Counted from the stretch's first letter, positions 25,120 through 33,917 are shown. The stretch is DNA of 64,000 nucleotides from Flavobacterium sp. I-STPP5a (GCF_009764685.1 NZ_VHLM01000023.1:1-64000), one strand, 5' to 3'. The notes: a model not told the origin generated them from the sequence alone. Translations and numbers: made by a program.

Positions 25120-26520
25120 ATGTACACCTTCTTTCGAATCATTTTTGTTTTTGTAGCTATAATTTCATGTGGCTCTTGCGCCACTACAAACAAGATAAAT
25201 GCTTTAAAACCTGAACCAGACGATGCTGTGCCATTGGTTTATGAAAATCTTCCGTCCTATATCAATCTACCAATATCGGTAAAGTTAAAAGATATAGAGA
25301 ATCAAACTAATCAAGTATTAACTGGTTTGATCTATGAGGACAATACCATTGAGGACGATGACATTGAAATGAAAGTTTGGAAACAAGCCCCAATAACAAT
25401 TACATCCGAAAAAGGAGAAAAAATCAAGACAATTCTACCTTTAAAAGCTATAATAAAATACAGAATTGGCACCAAAAAAATGGGGATAGAACTCTATGAT
25501 ACAAGAGAATTTAATCTAGATGGCGTTGTGACCTTATCTAGTGATATTACCTTAACAAATTGGAAATTAAACACTAAAACCGAATTAAAATCACTTGATT
25601 GGAACGAAAGTCCTACCATGATTGTTTTTGGGAAAAATGTACCCGTAACCTATCTAATCAATCCTGCAATCAAAATATTTAAATCAAAAATTGAACGTAA
25701 AATTGATGAAGCCATAGGAAAATCAGTGGATTTTAAACCAAATGTCTTGAGTGCGTTAGAAAAAATAACCACTCCTTTTTTAATGAATGAAACTTATGAA
25801 AGCTGGTTACGAATAGTACCCTTAGACATCTACACCACTACAGCAAGCTTAAAAAATGACGCATTTCTTATTGAGATGGGAATGAAGTGCAATATGGAAA
25901 CTTTTATAGGAAAACAACCTGAATCAAAGTTTAATGCCTCTAAGATTACTCTTAAACCGGTTACAAAAATTCCTAATGATATCGATGCAAACATTATTGC
26001 TATATCCTCCTATCAAGAAGCGTCTAAAATAATGACTAAGAATTTTAAAGGACAAGAATTTGGATCGGGGTCCAAAAAAATTCAAGTACAAAACGTAGAC
26101 ATTTGGCACAAAAAAGGAAAAATGATTATTGCCTTGGATGTATTAGGGAGTGTAAATGGAATGTTGTACTTATCTGGCATACCTCAATATAATGACAAAA
26201 CAAAAGAAATTTATTTTGAAGAACTAGACTATGCATTGGATACAAAAAACAAATTAATGCGAACCGCAAACTGGCTGGCTCAAACATTGATTCTAAAAAA
26301 AATAAAACAAAGTTGTAGGTATTCTATTCAACCAAACCTTGACGAAGGCCAAAAAAGTATGTTGGGTTATCTAAAAAATTACTCTCCCATGCAGGGCGTA
26401 TTTGTAAATGGAAAAATGGAAGAAATAGAATTCCAAAAAATACAACTTACCAATCAAGCTATTATAGCATTTGTAAAAGTTAAAGGAAAAATAAATGTTT
26501 CTATCAATGGTTTAAAATAA
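25120..26520 (+). CDS. DUF4403 family lipoprotein
   Basis: A 466-residue lipoprotein. The N-terminal signal is followed by two possible lipidation cysteines, Cys17 (AIISC) and Cys20 (CGSC). The body is beta-rich with repeated amphipathic strands, as in the DUF4403 family, whose tubular lipid-transfer-like fold (BPI/SMP-like) has been suggested. An early PSYINLPISVKLKDIE strand and a late GVFVNGKMEEIEFQK segment fit the family. Its function is unknown. It stands alone and converges with the SCO cluster; its last codons form the left arm of a 14-bp hairpin. Confidence 0.82.
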   Translation: MYTFFRIIFVFVAIISCGSCATTNKINALKPEPDDAVPLVYENLPSYINLPISVKLKDIENQTNQVLTGLIYEDNTIEDDDIEMKVWKQAPITITSEKGEKIKTILPLKAIIKYRIGTKKMGIELYDTREFNLDGVVTLSSDITLTNWKLNTKTELKSLDWNESPTMIVFGKNVPVTYLINPAIKIFKSKIERKIDEAIGKSVDFKPNVLSALEKITTPFLMNETYESWLRIVPLDIYTTTASLKNDAFLIEMGMKCNMETFIGKQPESKFNASKITLKPVTKIPNDIDANIIAISSYQEASKIMTKNFKGQEFGSGSKKIQVQNVDIWHKKGKMIIALDVLGSVNGMLYLSGIPQYNDKTKEIYFEELDYALDTKNKLMRTANWLAQTLILKKIKQSCRYSIQPNLDEGQKSMLGYLKNYSPMQGVFVNGKMEEIEFQKIQLTNQAIIAFVKVKGKINVSINGLK

Positions 26521-26535
26521 ACATTGATAGAAACA
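26488..26535. terminator. Hairpin between convergent genes, overlapping the DUF4403 3' end
   Basis: Perfect 14-bp inverted repeat TGTTTCTATCAATG / CATTGATAGAAACA (26496-26509 and 26522-26535). The left arm lies inside the last codons of the rightward gene. A T-rich stretch follows on the minus strand only, so it probably ends the leftward oxidase-assembly operon. Confidence 0.65.
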
Positions 26536-26540
26536 ATAAA

Positions 26541-26777
26541 TCACGAAGCCTTATTTTTCTTCATTTTATAGATTAAATACCCAATAATTGCAACTAGTAA
26601 ATATGGAATCACCATTAGATATACAATCCCATCATTTACAGCAGCAGCTTGAGTAGTATTATCACCACTTGTAAGCGCAGCTCTACACATAGCACATTGA
26701 GCATTTATACTTGCACTCCAAACAAAAGCTATAAAAAGAAACCAAAACTTACTCCCACAAGGATTAATTAACTTCAT
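26541..26777 (-). CDS. Small exported CxxC membrane protein, oxidase-cluster associated
   Basis: A 78-residue protein: signal peptide 1-26 (ending INA), then immediately QCAMCRAAL with a CxxC pair (Cys28, Cys31), a short polar linker, one transmembrane helix (about 50-70) and a Lys-rich cytosolic tail. The topology puts the CxxC outside the inner membrane. I know no named family. Last gene of a set with DUF420, SCO and a SCO-like protein, so a role in copper delivery or thiol handling for cytochrome oxidase is plausible but unproven. Confidence 0.7.
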   Translation of the reverse strand: MKLINPCGSKFWFLFIAFVWSASINAQCAMCRAALTSGDNTTQAAAVNDGIVYLMVIPYLLVAIIGYLIYKMKKNKAS

Positions 26778-26793
26778 CTTTCAAACTGTAAAA

Positions 26794-27378
26794 TTAATAA
26801 CTATAATAAGGCGCAATCATGAAATAGACAACAACACCCGTTACTGCAACATATAACCATATTGGAAAAGTAATTTTCGAAATCTTCTTGTGTGCAACAA
26901 AATCTTGACCTATTGCTCGTACATAAGTAATCAAAACCATAGGAATAATAGCAATAGATAAAATAATATGTGTTATCAAAATCAATAAGTACACAATACG
27001 TAAAGATCCTACACTCCCTTTTTCTGAATCCTCTAATAAGCCATTATGGTTAATATCACCAAAAACAGTAGAGTCACTGGTCATGTGGTACGCAACATAC
27101 ATCACTAAAAAAGCAAGCGATAAAGCAATTGCTGTAGTCATAAAATACTGATGCCATTTTCTATTACCGTTTTTAATAGCTACAACAGCAGCTACAAGTA
27201 AAACCGCTGTAATACCATTTGTAGTTGCATAAATAGGCGGTAAAAAAGATAAAGGCGCTACATCAATTCCAAAATCTTTTAGTTTAATTTTAAATAAAAT
27301 AGCTACCACTACAGGGATTACTATAGATACCGCAATGATGTATTTGTTGAATTTTTGTTCTAAGGAATTGTTTTTCAT
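26794..27378 (-). CDS. DUF420 family membrane protein (CtaM-like)
   Basis: A 194-residue integral membrane protein with about five transmembrane helices and conserved membrane histidines (KWHQYF, AYHMTSD, LITHIILSI), as in DUF420. DUF420 proteins of Firmicutes such as CtaM/YozB are, to my knowledge, needed for assembly of aa3-type oxidases. An insertion after TM3 has a DINHNGLLED stretch resembling a Ca-binding loop. It lies 2 bases after the SCO gene, consistent with oxidase assembly. Confidence 0.83.
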   Translation of the reverse strand: MKNNSLEQKFNKYIIAVSIVIPVVVAILFKIKLKDFGIDVAPLSFLPPIYATTNGITAVLLVAAVVAIKNGNRKWHQYFMTTAIALSLAFLVMYVAYHMTSDSTVFGDINHNGLLEDSEKGSVGSLRIVYLLILITHIILSIAIIPMVLITYVRAIGQDFVAHKKISKITFPIWLYVAVTGVVVYFMIAPYYSY

Positions 27379-27380
27379 AT

Positions 27381-28067
27381 CTATTCTTCTAATAAAATAT
27401 TAATATCTTGTTGTAGGTTTCTAACTCCTTTTTTATCGAGTCCATCATAATATAAAATAGGATTACCAAATTCATCATTACGACAACGAATATTTCCGTT
27501 TTTGTCAATCAATGCAAATAAACCAGAATGTTCAAACCCTCCGGCCACTTTTTTGTTCTCACCAGCATACAAGTTAAAGCCTTTGTTTGCCAATTTAAAA
27601 ATATACTCTTTATCACCAGTTAAAAAATTCCAATTTTTAGACCGAACTCCTAACAAATCATAATGCACCTTTAATGCCGCAGGAGTATCCGTAACAGGGT
27701 CAATAGTTATAGAAGCAATACCAAAGTTAGGATTACCAAAAAACTTCTTTTCAATAAGCAACATACTTTCATTCATCTTCGGACAAATAGTAGGACAAGT
27801 AGTGAAAAAGAATTCTAAAATATATACTTTACCCTGATAAGTTTCGTTTGTAATTTTTATATTATCTTGATTTCTAAGTTCAAACTTAGGCGCAGCACCT
27901 ATTTTCAAAAGCTTTCCCTCTTCGGCAACTACGGGATTTACATTATCAAGTCTATCACCTTGAACAATTTTATCATTTTTAATACGATCCACAATCTTAG
28001 GTATGGCATAAATACCAAATACCAAAATAATAAATGAAATACCGATGTAAGATTTATTTTTAAACAT
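27381..28067 (-). CDS. SCO1/SenC family copper chaperone
   Basis: A 228-residue membrane-anchored thioredoxin-fold protein. Anchor helix about 8-24, then the SCO domain with metal site TTCPTICPKM (Cys91, Cys95) and the third copper ligand His180 in GGFEHSG. SCO proteins deliver Cu to the CuA site of cytochrome oxidase subunit II or reduce its cysteines. The likely client is CoxB at 57.8-59 kb. Between a Cys-poor SCO-like gene (5 bases upstream) and DUF420 (2 bases downstream). Confidence 0.93.
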   Translation of the reverse strand: MFKNKSYIGISFIILVFGIYAIPKIVDRIKNDKIVQGDRLDNVNPVVAEEGKLLKIGAAPKFELRNQDNIKITNETYQGKVYILEFFFTTCPTICPKMNESMLLIEKKFFGNPNFGIASITIDPVTDTPAALKVHYDLLGVRSKNWNFLTGDKEYIFKLANKGFNLYAGENKKVAGGFEHSGLFALIDKNGNIRCRNDEFGNPILYYDGLDKKGVRNLQQDINILLEE

Positions 28068-28072
28068 AACAA

Positions 28073-28714
28073 TTAAATTTTTCTTGTAGCATTGTTATTT
28101 TTTTTGAGTGCAGCTCTATACTCATATAGAATAACTTTAAAATCGTCCAGCATTTCATTGCTTAATTCAGCCGGATGAAACGTACTATATCCTTCCATTA
28201 CATCTTTTACTAATTTACGCCCACGTAAATTTCTTTTTTTATCAATGATGTAAACCTTTGGAGTCCCCAACTTATCATCCAGTTTTTCTACCAGTTTTAA
28301 TTGCGCATAATAAGCTGCTATAGCCTCAGGTGACGCAAAAACAAATCTCCATTGAGCAACATCTGTAAAAGCACCTAAAGCATCTACGACTTTTTTTGCA
28401 TCATTTTCAGTACCATTAGGACAAACCATTACAAACTGCACGTCCTTAAATTCATGATAACGTTGATAAATTTTCTGATTTAAATTAAAAAGATTACCTC
28501 TGTTTTTAAGTAATTCAGCACCACAAAACCCCAAAATAGTAACTTTCCCATTTAAAGTTACAGGTTTGCTATCTAAAGTTTTCCACGCACCAAAATCAGC
28601 GGTATTAGGAGTAATAATAGGTAATTTAGTGTAGCCATTAACTCCCGAAGCAAAAAACAAATAAGCAACTATTGGCAAAATAAAGAGAACAAATAGGACA
28701 ATATTTTTTTTCAT
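28073..28714 (-). CDS. Membrane-anchored thioredoxin-like protein lacking the CxxxC site
   Basis: A 213-residue protein with an N-terminal anchor helix and a thioredoxin-like fold (VTLNGKVTILGFCG, then QFVMVCPNG, later GTPKVYIIDKKRNLRG). At the position where SCO has CxxxC there is only one Cys in GFCG, so it cannot bind copper or form a disulfide in the SCO way. First gene of the assembly set, 5 bases before true SCO. It may be a diverged SCO duplicate acting as a partner. The ATG at 28714 is preferred to a GTG one codon upstream. Confidence 0.72.
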   Translation of the reverse strand: MKKNIVLFVLFILPIVAYLFFASGVNGYTKLPIITPNTADFGAWKTLDSKPVTLNGKVTILGFCGAELLKNRGNLFNLNQKIYQRYHEFKDVQFVMVCPNGTENDAKKVVDALGAFTDVAQWRFVFASPEAIAAYYAQLKLVEKLDDKLGTPKVYIIDKKRNLRGRKLVKDVMEGYSTFHPAELSNEMLDDFKVILYEYRAALKKNNNATRKI

Positions 28715-28741
28715 CACATTTTAAATATATAGTACAAAAAT

Positions 28742-28770
28742 AAAAAAAGGTACGCAATGCGTACCCTTTT
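28742..28770. terminator. Terminator of the cyoE-coxC-coxD operon
   Basis: Perfect GGTACGC / GCGTACC stem with a 3-base loop (28749-28765), extended by AAAA/TTTT. On the minus strand it is followed by a 7-T run (28742-28748). It separates the subunit III/IV genes from the SCO set. Confidence 0.85.
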
Positions 28771-28787
28771 ATTGAATTAATATCTTG

Positions 28788-29138
28788 TTAAAAATTCCAT
28801 TTAATAGTGGAGTTTTTAAAAACCTCATAAATATAATCCCCTTCAGTAAGAAAGATAAAAAGGATGTATAATATCAGAAATATAAGCGGGAAAACAACTG
28901 CGTTTCTTAAGGAGCTCTTTTCACCTTCCATGTGCATGAATGCCCAAACGATATAATATGCTTTGTAAATAGTTAGCAAATAAAATATCCAATTTAGCAG
29001 GTTCATACCCATTAAACTATTCATGTGAAGCGATTCTGGTTTAAAAATACCCAAAATAACTTCTAATATGGTTACAGCAGATAATATTCCGAATACTTTC
29101 CAGATTCTACCTACGTTTGATGCGTGTTCGTGTGACAT
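28788..29138 (-). CDS. Cytochrome c oxidase subunit IV
   Basis: A 116-residue protein with three transmembrane helices (about 14-32, 44-62, 78-98). It fits the prokaryotic COX4/CtaF family: a His at the N-terminus (SHEHASN), IWKVFGILSAVTILEVILG in TM1, and KAYYIVWAFMHMEGEK between TM2 and TM3. This small subunit stabilises the oxidase. Last gene of the cyoE-coxC-coxC-coxD unit. Confidence 0.9.
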   Translation of the reverse strand: MSHEHASNVGRIWKVFGILSAVTILEVILGIFKPESLHMNSLMGMNLLNWIFYLLTIYKAYYIVWAFMHMEGEKSSLRNAVVFPLIFLILYILFIFLTEGDYIYEVFKNSTIKWNF

Positions 29139-29156
29139 AATAATTTTTTTTAGAAA

Positions 29157-30134
29157 TTAAACTAGATAGAAAACTGTAAATACAAATACCCAAACTAAAT
29201 CTACAAAGTGCCAATATAGACCTACTTTTTCTACCATTTCGTAACTTTTTCTTTTATCATAAGTACCTAATAGTACATTAAAAAAGATTATGATATTGAT
29301 AATTACTCCTGAGAGCACGTGAAATCCGTGAAATCCTGTAATAAAAAAGAAGAAATCAGCAAATAACTTACTACCATATTCATTTCTAATTAAGTTGGCA
29401 CCCTCTACAACATAATGTGCTTGAGATAATCTAGCTTCTGAATCTTTTCTTGAAAGAATAGTTTTTTGCTTTTTTGCATTTACAACTTCTGTTCTAACCA
29501 ATAAATCTGGATGAGCTTTGAAACCAGCTTGCACCTCTGCCACAGAGTAAGATGGTAATTCACCCTCTTCCATAAACCATTTAGCTTTGTTTCTTTTAAG
29601 CTGTTCACGCTCTTCCGGTAATGTCACTGCAAAATCAGCAAGTGCTACACGTTTTCCGTCTTTATCAACAAACTGAAGTAAACTACCTCCTTTTGTTTCA
29701 ATTGCCCCGTACTCTCCTTTGATAAAGTTTTTCCACTCCCAAGCTTGAGAACCAACAAAAATAAAACCTCCAATGATGGTTAAAAACATGTACAAAACCA
29801 CTTTGTCTTTCTTCATTTGATGACCAGCATCTACGGCTAAAACCATAGTTACCGACGAGAAAATCAAAATAAAAGTCATTAATGCCACATAATACATTGG
29901 CGCTGAAACTCCGTGTAAGAACGGAAAGTGAGTAAACACTTCATCAGCCAATGGCCATGTCTCAATAAATTTAAATCTAGAAAAACCATACGCGGCTAGA
30001 AATCCAGAGAACGTTAAAGCATCTGATACGATAAAAAACCACATCATTAATTTGCCATAACTTGCTCCCATTGGCTCATTGCCGCCTCCCCAAGTTTTTT
30101 CTTCACTATTTGCAGTAGTAACTGTCGCTTCCAT
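29157..30134 (-). CDS. Cytochrome c oxidase subunit III with extramembrane insertion
   Basis: A 325-residue COX3 family protein. Helices near 28-50, 78-102, 112-130, 256-285 and 300-322; the family segment FFFFITGFHGFHVLSG is present, as is the C-terminal GLYWHFVDLVWVFVFTVFYL. Between the third and next helix is about 115 residues (140-255) of charged, soluble sequence not found in classical subunit III. It lies between the shorter COX3 paralogue (42 bases upstream) and subunit IV (18 bases downstream). Confidence 0.92.
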   Translation of the reverse strand: MEATVTTANSEEKTWGGGNEPMGASYGKLMMWFFIVSDALTFSGFLAAYGFSRFKFIETWPLADEVFTHFPFLHGVSAPMYYVALMTFILIFSSVTMVLAVDAGHQMKKDKVVLYMFLTIIGGFIFVGSQAWEWKNFIKGEYGAIETKGGSLLQFVDKDGKRVALADFAVTLPEEREQLKRNKAKWFMEEGELPSYSVAEVQAGFKAHPDLLVRTEVVNAKKQKTILSRKDSEARLSQAHYVVEGANLIRNEYGSKLFADFFFFITGFHGFHVLSGVIINIIIFFNVLLGTYDKRKSYEMVEKVGLYWHFVDLVWVFVFTVFYLV

Positions 30135-30176
30135 AAAAGTTATTCGTTAAAAAGTTCCCAAATTTACGTTTTTTTC

Positions 30177-30764
30177 TTATTTAAAGAAATATAAAAACAA
30201 AAACAAATAAACCCACAATAAGTCCAGAAAGTGCCAGTACATTGCACCTAGTTCTATACCAAGGGTTTGAGATGAGTTGTATTTTTGTTTAAAATGATTA
30301 TAAATTATAATTAACAGCGAAATAACACCACCAGCAAGGTGAATTAAGTGCACAACCGTTACTACATATAAAAATGTAGTAGTAATTGAACTCCCGCTTC
30401 CAGTAAAATAATACCCACTTTCTACTATTTGTCCAAAACCTACAAACTGTAAAATTACAAATAAAATACCAAGTCCCAATGTAGTCAAAAGATACATTGT
30501 TGTGGCGCTATTATTGTTTTTTTGTATTGCTTTTTTAGCCAAATGAAAAGTTACACTACAACCTACAATAGCAGCAGTACTGTAATAAAATGCAACTGGC
30601 AGTTGAAAGTCTTTTAACCAATCTGCTCTTGATTTACTCACTACAAAAGCACTTGTGAGTCCTGCAAACATCATGGTCATACTTGCCATTGCGAACAAAA
30701 GGATCAATTTATAAGATCTATTTGTTCTGGTTTTTTGCTCTTCGGCTGTCATTGTCATTTCCAT
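30177..30764 (-). CDS. Heme-copper oxidase subunit III family protein
   Basis: A 195-residue, five-helix COX3 family protein with the usual C-terminal LGAMYWHFLDLLWVYLFLFLYFF and VHLIHLAGG segments. It is a compact form without the soluble insertion of its neighbour. Two adjacent COX3 genes may give two subunits of one complex. It starts 2 bases after cyoE and ends 42 before the second COX3 gene. Confidence 0.92.
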   Translation of the reverse strand: MEMTMTAEEQKTRTNRSYKLILLFAMASMTMMFAGLTSAFVVSKSRADWLKDFQLPVAFYYSTAAIVGCSVTFHLAKKAIQKNNNSATTMYLLTTLGLGILFVILQFVGFGQIVESGYYFTGSGSSITTTFLYVVTVVHLIHLAGGVISLLIIIYNHFKQKYNSSQTLGIELGAMYWHFLDLLWVYLFLFLYFFK

Positions 30765-30766
30765 AA

Positions 30767-31669
30767 CTATCTTAAAAATTTATCAAATATGTATACTAAT
30801 TGTAATAATGTAATATATGAAACACTAACTAACATCAGTGTTCTTGCTGCTTTTGCTGTTTTTAATTGGTAAAGCTTAACACCATAAAACAACATCCACA
30901 AACCCAATAACAGAACAATTCCTGCAGCAATTGGAGTTATATACAACCTACCTGTATAACCAAAGGCTGGCAATAAAGATGCTAATATCAACCAAACGGT
31001 ATATAAAATAACCTGCAATGCTGTTCCTTTATCTTTTTTCCCTGTTGGCAACATAAAAAAACCTGCTTTTTCATAATCTTCATATAAAAACCATCCAATG
31101 GCCCAAAAATGTGGAAATTGCCAAAAAAACTGAATTAAAAATAAAGTCCCAGCTTCAATACCAAATTCTCCAGTTGCCGCAACCCAACCCAACATAAAAG
31201 GAATTGCTCCTGGAAATGCACCTACAAATACAGATAACGAAGTTACTGTTTTTAATGGCGTATAAACGCTCGTATATAAAAATATAGAGACAGCCCCAAA
31301 CATTGCTGTTTTTCCATTTATAGTATACAACAACACAAGTCCTACTATAGTCAATAACGCAGCAATAACTAGTGCTGTGGTTTGTGTCATTCTTCCTGCT
31401 GGAACAGGCCTGTCTTTTGTACGATCCATCAAAGCATCAAGATCTTTCTCAATGATTTGATTGAATGCATTTGATGCACCTACCATACAATACCCACCAA
31501 TTGCCAGTTTTAACAACACCATCCAATCTAAAGACTGAAAGTCATAGATACCCAACATAAATCCCGCAACAGACGAAAAAACGACACTAACCGCTAATCG
31601 TGCTTTTGTGATTTCCCTGAAGTCTATATAAACTGATTTTAATGAAAATGTACTTTGTGATGCGCTCAA
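30767..31669 (-). CDS. cyoE: Protoheme IX farnesyltransferase (heme O synthase)
   Basis: A 300-residue UbiA-fold prenyltransferase that attaches farnesyl to heme B, making heme O, the precursor of heme A for aa3-type oxidases. The active-site signature NAFNQIIEKDLDALMDRT is at 67-84 and continues to RPVPAGRM; the second Asp-rich loop YEDYEKAGFFMLP is near 198-210. About eight or nine transmembrane helices. Translation starts at TTG (31667-31669); the next ATG is 37 codons in. First gene of the oxidase subunit operon, with a consensus promoter at 31703-31733. Confidence 0.95.
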   Translation of the reverse strand: MSASQSTFSLKSVYIDFREITKARLAVSVVFSSVAGFMLGIYDFQSLDWMVLLKLAIGGYCMVGASNAFNQIIEKDLDALMDRTKDRPVPAGRMTQTTALVIAALLTIVGLVLLYTINGKTAMFGAVSIFLYTSVYTPLKTVTSLSVFVGAFPGAIPFMLGWVAATGEFGIEAGTLFLIQFFWQFPHFWAIGWFLYEDYEKAGFFMLPTGKKDKGTALQVILYTVWLILASLLPAFGYTGRLYITPIAAGIVLLLGLWMLFYGVKLYQLKTAKAARTLMLVSVSYITLLQLVYIFDKFLR

Positions 31670-31702
31670 TGCTACTATTTATTTTATTTCTAAAAACTTA
31701 TG

Positions 31703-31733
31703 CAAAAGTAGGCTATCAAAAGGGATTTGACAA
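31703..31733 (-). promoter_or_regulatory. Promoter of the cyoE-coxC-coxD operon
   Basis: Minus strand TTG (31731-31733), 20 bases, TACTTTTG (31703-31710): full match to the Bacteroidetes consensus, about 33 bases upstream of the cyoE TTG start. Confidence 0.7.
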
Positions 31734-31775
31734 AAAAACAATTCACAAAAAAGTATAAAAATAAATGGATGTCTA

Positions 31776-33899
31776 TTAATAGTCAAAATACCAATTAAAA
31801 ACATCAGTTCTAACACCTAAACTAAGCCAACTCGTGTCTTGATTTTGTGCAGTTAATGTATTTTTAGTTGGGTCAAATGTTCTGTAAATATAACTTCCAA
31901 ATATCTTAAGGTTTGTAGACGGATTCACTACATATCCTACTTGAAGATCCGCCATAAATACGGCTGTTTTATTCCCTTGACCTACTTTTACATCGGAATT
32001 AAAAGGTCTTTTCTCATCGTAATCTTTGTAGATGTTGCCGCCATAATTAAATCCGTTCTCAGTGGTATCAAAATCGAAACCTCTGGTTCCCATTGTAAAT
32101 TTTGCATCAGCGTAATATCGTTCTTTTCGATAACGAGCTAAAAGGATTAACTCGCTAAAATTAGCTCCCCACTGATGCCCTAAACTTTGATTGTTGTGTG
32201 CATAATTTGTAATTGGCATGCTATGAGAGTAAACATATGGCCTCACGTGATTGTATTCTAATTGTACTGTTAAATTTTCTACATCAAAAGCATTGTAATA
32301 CTTTGCTCCCAACTGATACCCATATTTATTTTTCCAACTATTATTCCTCTCCTTCACATCATTTAATGAAAATTCATCTAGAATAAACTGCCCATAGAAA
32401 TTGATCTGGTTATTCCATTTGTACTTAAAAGTTAGACCCAATATTGCGTTGCCACTCCTTGCCGAAGAGGTAAATTCTACTGATCTGTAAAAAATTAATG
32501 GATTAACAAAACTCACATCAAACCCTCTATCATTTGTATTTGTCCAGACCACCGATTCAAAGAAACCCAAATTCAACTTGTTTGAAACGTTCCAACTCAA
32601 ATAATGATTAGCCATAAACTTAGTTGCATAGGTACGTTCCAAGGTTACCTCAGGACGCACATCTTTGAGCCACAAATACGTATTGGTATACTTAATCTTC
32701 CAGAAATTTGTATTCAATTTAAAATACGGATATGGACTAGCGCCATCACTTTCTAGCAATGACCTGTAACCATCTCCAATAAAATTTCGGCCATAGCCTA
32801 ATTGCATATCAATATGCTTGCTTGGTGTAAATGTTAAATTAGCATCTGCCGAAGGAAAATCAAAACCTGTTGTTTTAAAATCCTTAGCAATTCCTATTCC
32901 AGGAATTATGGCGGGATTACCACCTGCCGGCTTTATAGAAGCCGCATAAGCATTATAATAAGGAGCAAAACGACCTTGACTCTCAAAAACCGTGGTTGTG
33001 AAATGCAAATTTTTCCCCAAAGCTCCTCTAAAATTAAGTCCTCTTGTGTTTACATAAGTGTACGCATCACTGCTTTTACTAGCCTTCCCTAATTGTAAAT
33101 CTACAATAGGATTAAGTGTAAACCAATATCCTTCTCCTTGAATGGCAACCATATTCTCATTCCATAATTTTCGAGACCACCAGCTATAGGCTTTCTTCAT
33201 TAGAGACGCTTGCACTGTTTTGAGATTGTAATATTTAGACACTTCGGCATACGTAAATGGCTTTGAAGCTGTATGATTATTACTCCCCATTTGATTTAAC
33301 GCTGCATCAAATTGCGCATAATAACCATGTGAAAATGGAATATTCAATTGACTTTCTAATTCTGGATTATCGAATTTTTTATAAACAATGCTGTCAAGTT
33401 CTGTTAAAATCTTATCTTTCGTGAAACTTGGTTTGGCTTTCGCCAAAGAGTCACCTTCAATAATGGTGTTGTTTACCAACGGAATTGCAATTGTATACGT
33501 AAATCTTGAATAAGTGACATTTCCATTATATGTTGCAGGTTGAATTTTGGGTATTTTACCAAAAACACGCTTTGTTTCTAAAATAAGTTTCTCATCAGTA
33601 GCATCTACATGAATCACCTTAAAGATACCGTTTGAGTCAACTTCAAAAAGCACTTTTATACTTCCCTTAAAATTAGAAGTAACCAACTCTTGAGGCACGT
33701 TAAAACTGGAAGTAATATAGGTTTGCACTTGGTTGTAAAAACAATTTTCCAGCGCCTTGAATTGTTTAGAATTGCATTCTGCAAACACAGGGAAACGTTC
33801 TGATGTATTGACGGGAAGGTTTCCATTATTAGAGTTGTCTTGTGCAGTTGCGCTTAAAATAGAAAATAAAAATAGCAGTGACGTTAATACTTTGTTCAT
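31776..33899 (-). CDS. remB: Gliding motility protein RemB
   Basis: A 707-residue exported protein. Signal peptide 1-19 (ending ATAQ). Residues about 30-140 look like a TonB C-terminal-type domain (KVLFEVDSNG, then VFGKIPKIQPATYNG). The rest is a large beta-barrel similar to Wzi/capsule-assembly porins, ending DVFNWYFDY. Sequence and position (remB, deoC, vanZ, gcvH, sprA) match the Flavobacterium johnsoniae locus, where RemB contributes to gliding. The molecular role is not known; a polysaccharide link is suggested by the Wzi-like barrel. It starts 18 bases after the deoC stop. Confidence 0.85.
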   Translation of the reverse strand: MNKVLTSLLFLFSILSATAQDNSNNGNLPVNTSERFPVFAECNSKQFKALENCFYNQVQTYITSSFNVPQELVTSNFKGSIKVLFEVDSNGIFKVIHVDATDEKLILETKRVFGKIPKIQPATYNGNVTYSRFTYTIAIPLVNNTIIEGDSLAKAKPSFTKDKILTELDSIVYKKFDNPELESQLNIPFSHGYYAQFDAALNQMGSNNHTASKPFTYAEVSKYYNLKTVQASLMKKAYSWWSRKLWNENMVAIQGEGYWFTLNPIVDLQLGKASKSSDAYTYVNTRGLNFRGALGKNLHFTTTVFESQGRFAPYYNAYAASIKPAGGNPAIIPGIGIAKDFKTTGFDFPSADANLTFTPSKHIDMQLGYGRNFIGDGYRSLLESDGASPYPYFKLNTNFWKIKYTNTYLWLKDVRPEVTLERTYATKFMANHYLSWNVSNKLNLGFFESVVWTNTNDRGFDVSFVNPLIFYRSVEFTSSARSGNAILGLTFKYKWNNQINFYGQFILDEFSLNDVKERNNSWKNKYGYQLGAKYYNAFDVENLTVQLEYNHVRPYVYSHSMPITNYAHNNQSLGHQWGANFSELILLARYRKERYYADAKFTMGTRGFDFDTTENGFNYGGNIYKDYDEKRPFNSDVKVGQGNKTAVFMADLQVGYVVNPSTNLKIFGSYIYRTFDPTKNTLTAQNQDTSWLSLGVRTDVFNWYFDY

Positions 33900-33917
33900 C
33901 CTTAAAATTTGTACAAT

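Noticed and set aside
30177..30764. Shorter subunit III gene as a truncated pseudogene of its neighbour
   Set aside because: It has a full five-helix COX3 fold with conserved C-terminal motifs and close operon spacing. It is shorter only because it lacks the neighbour's soluble insertion.
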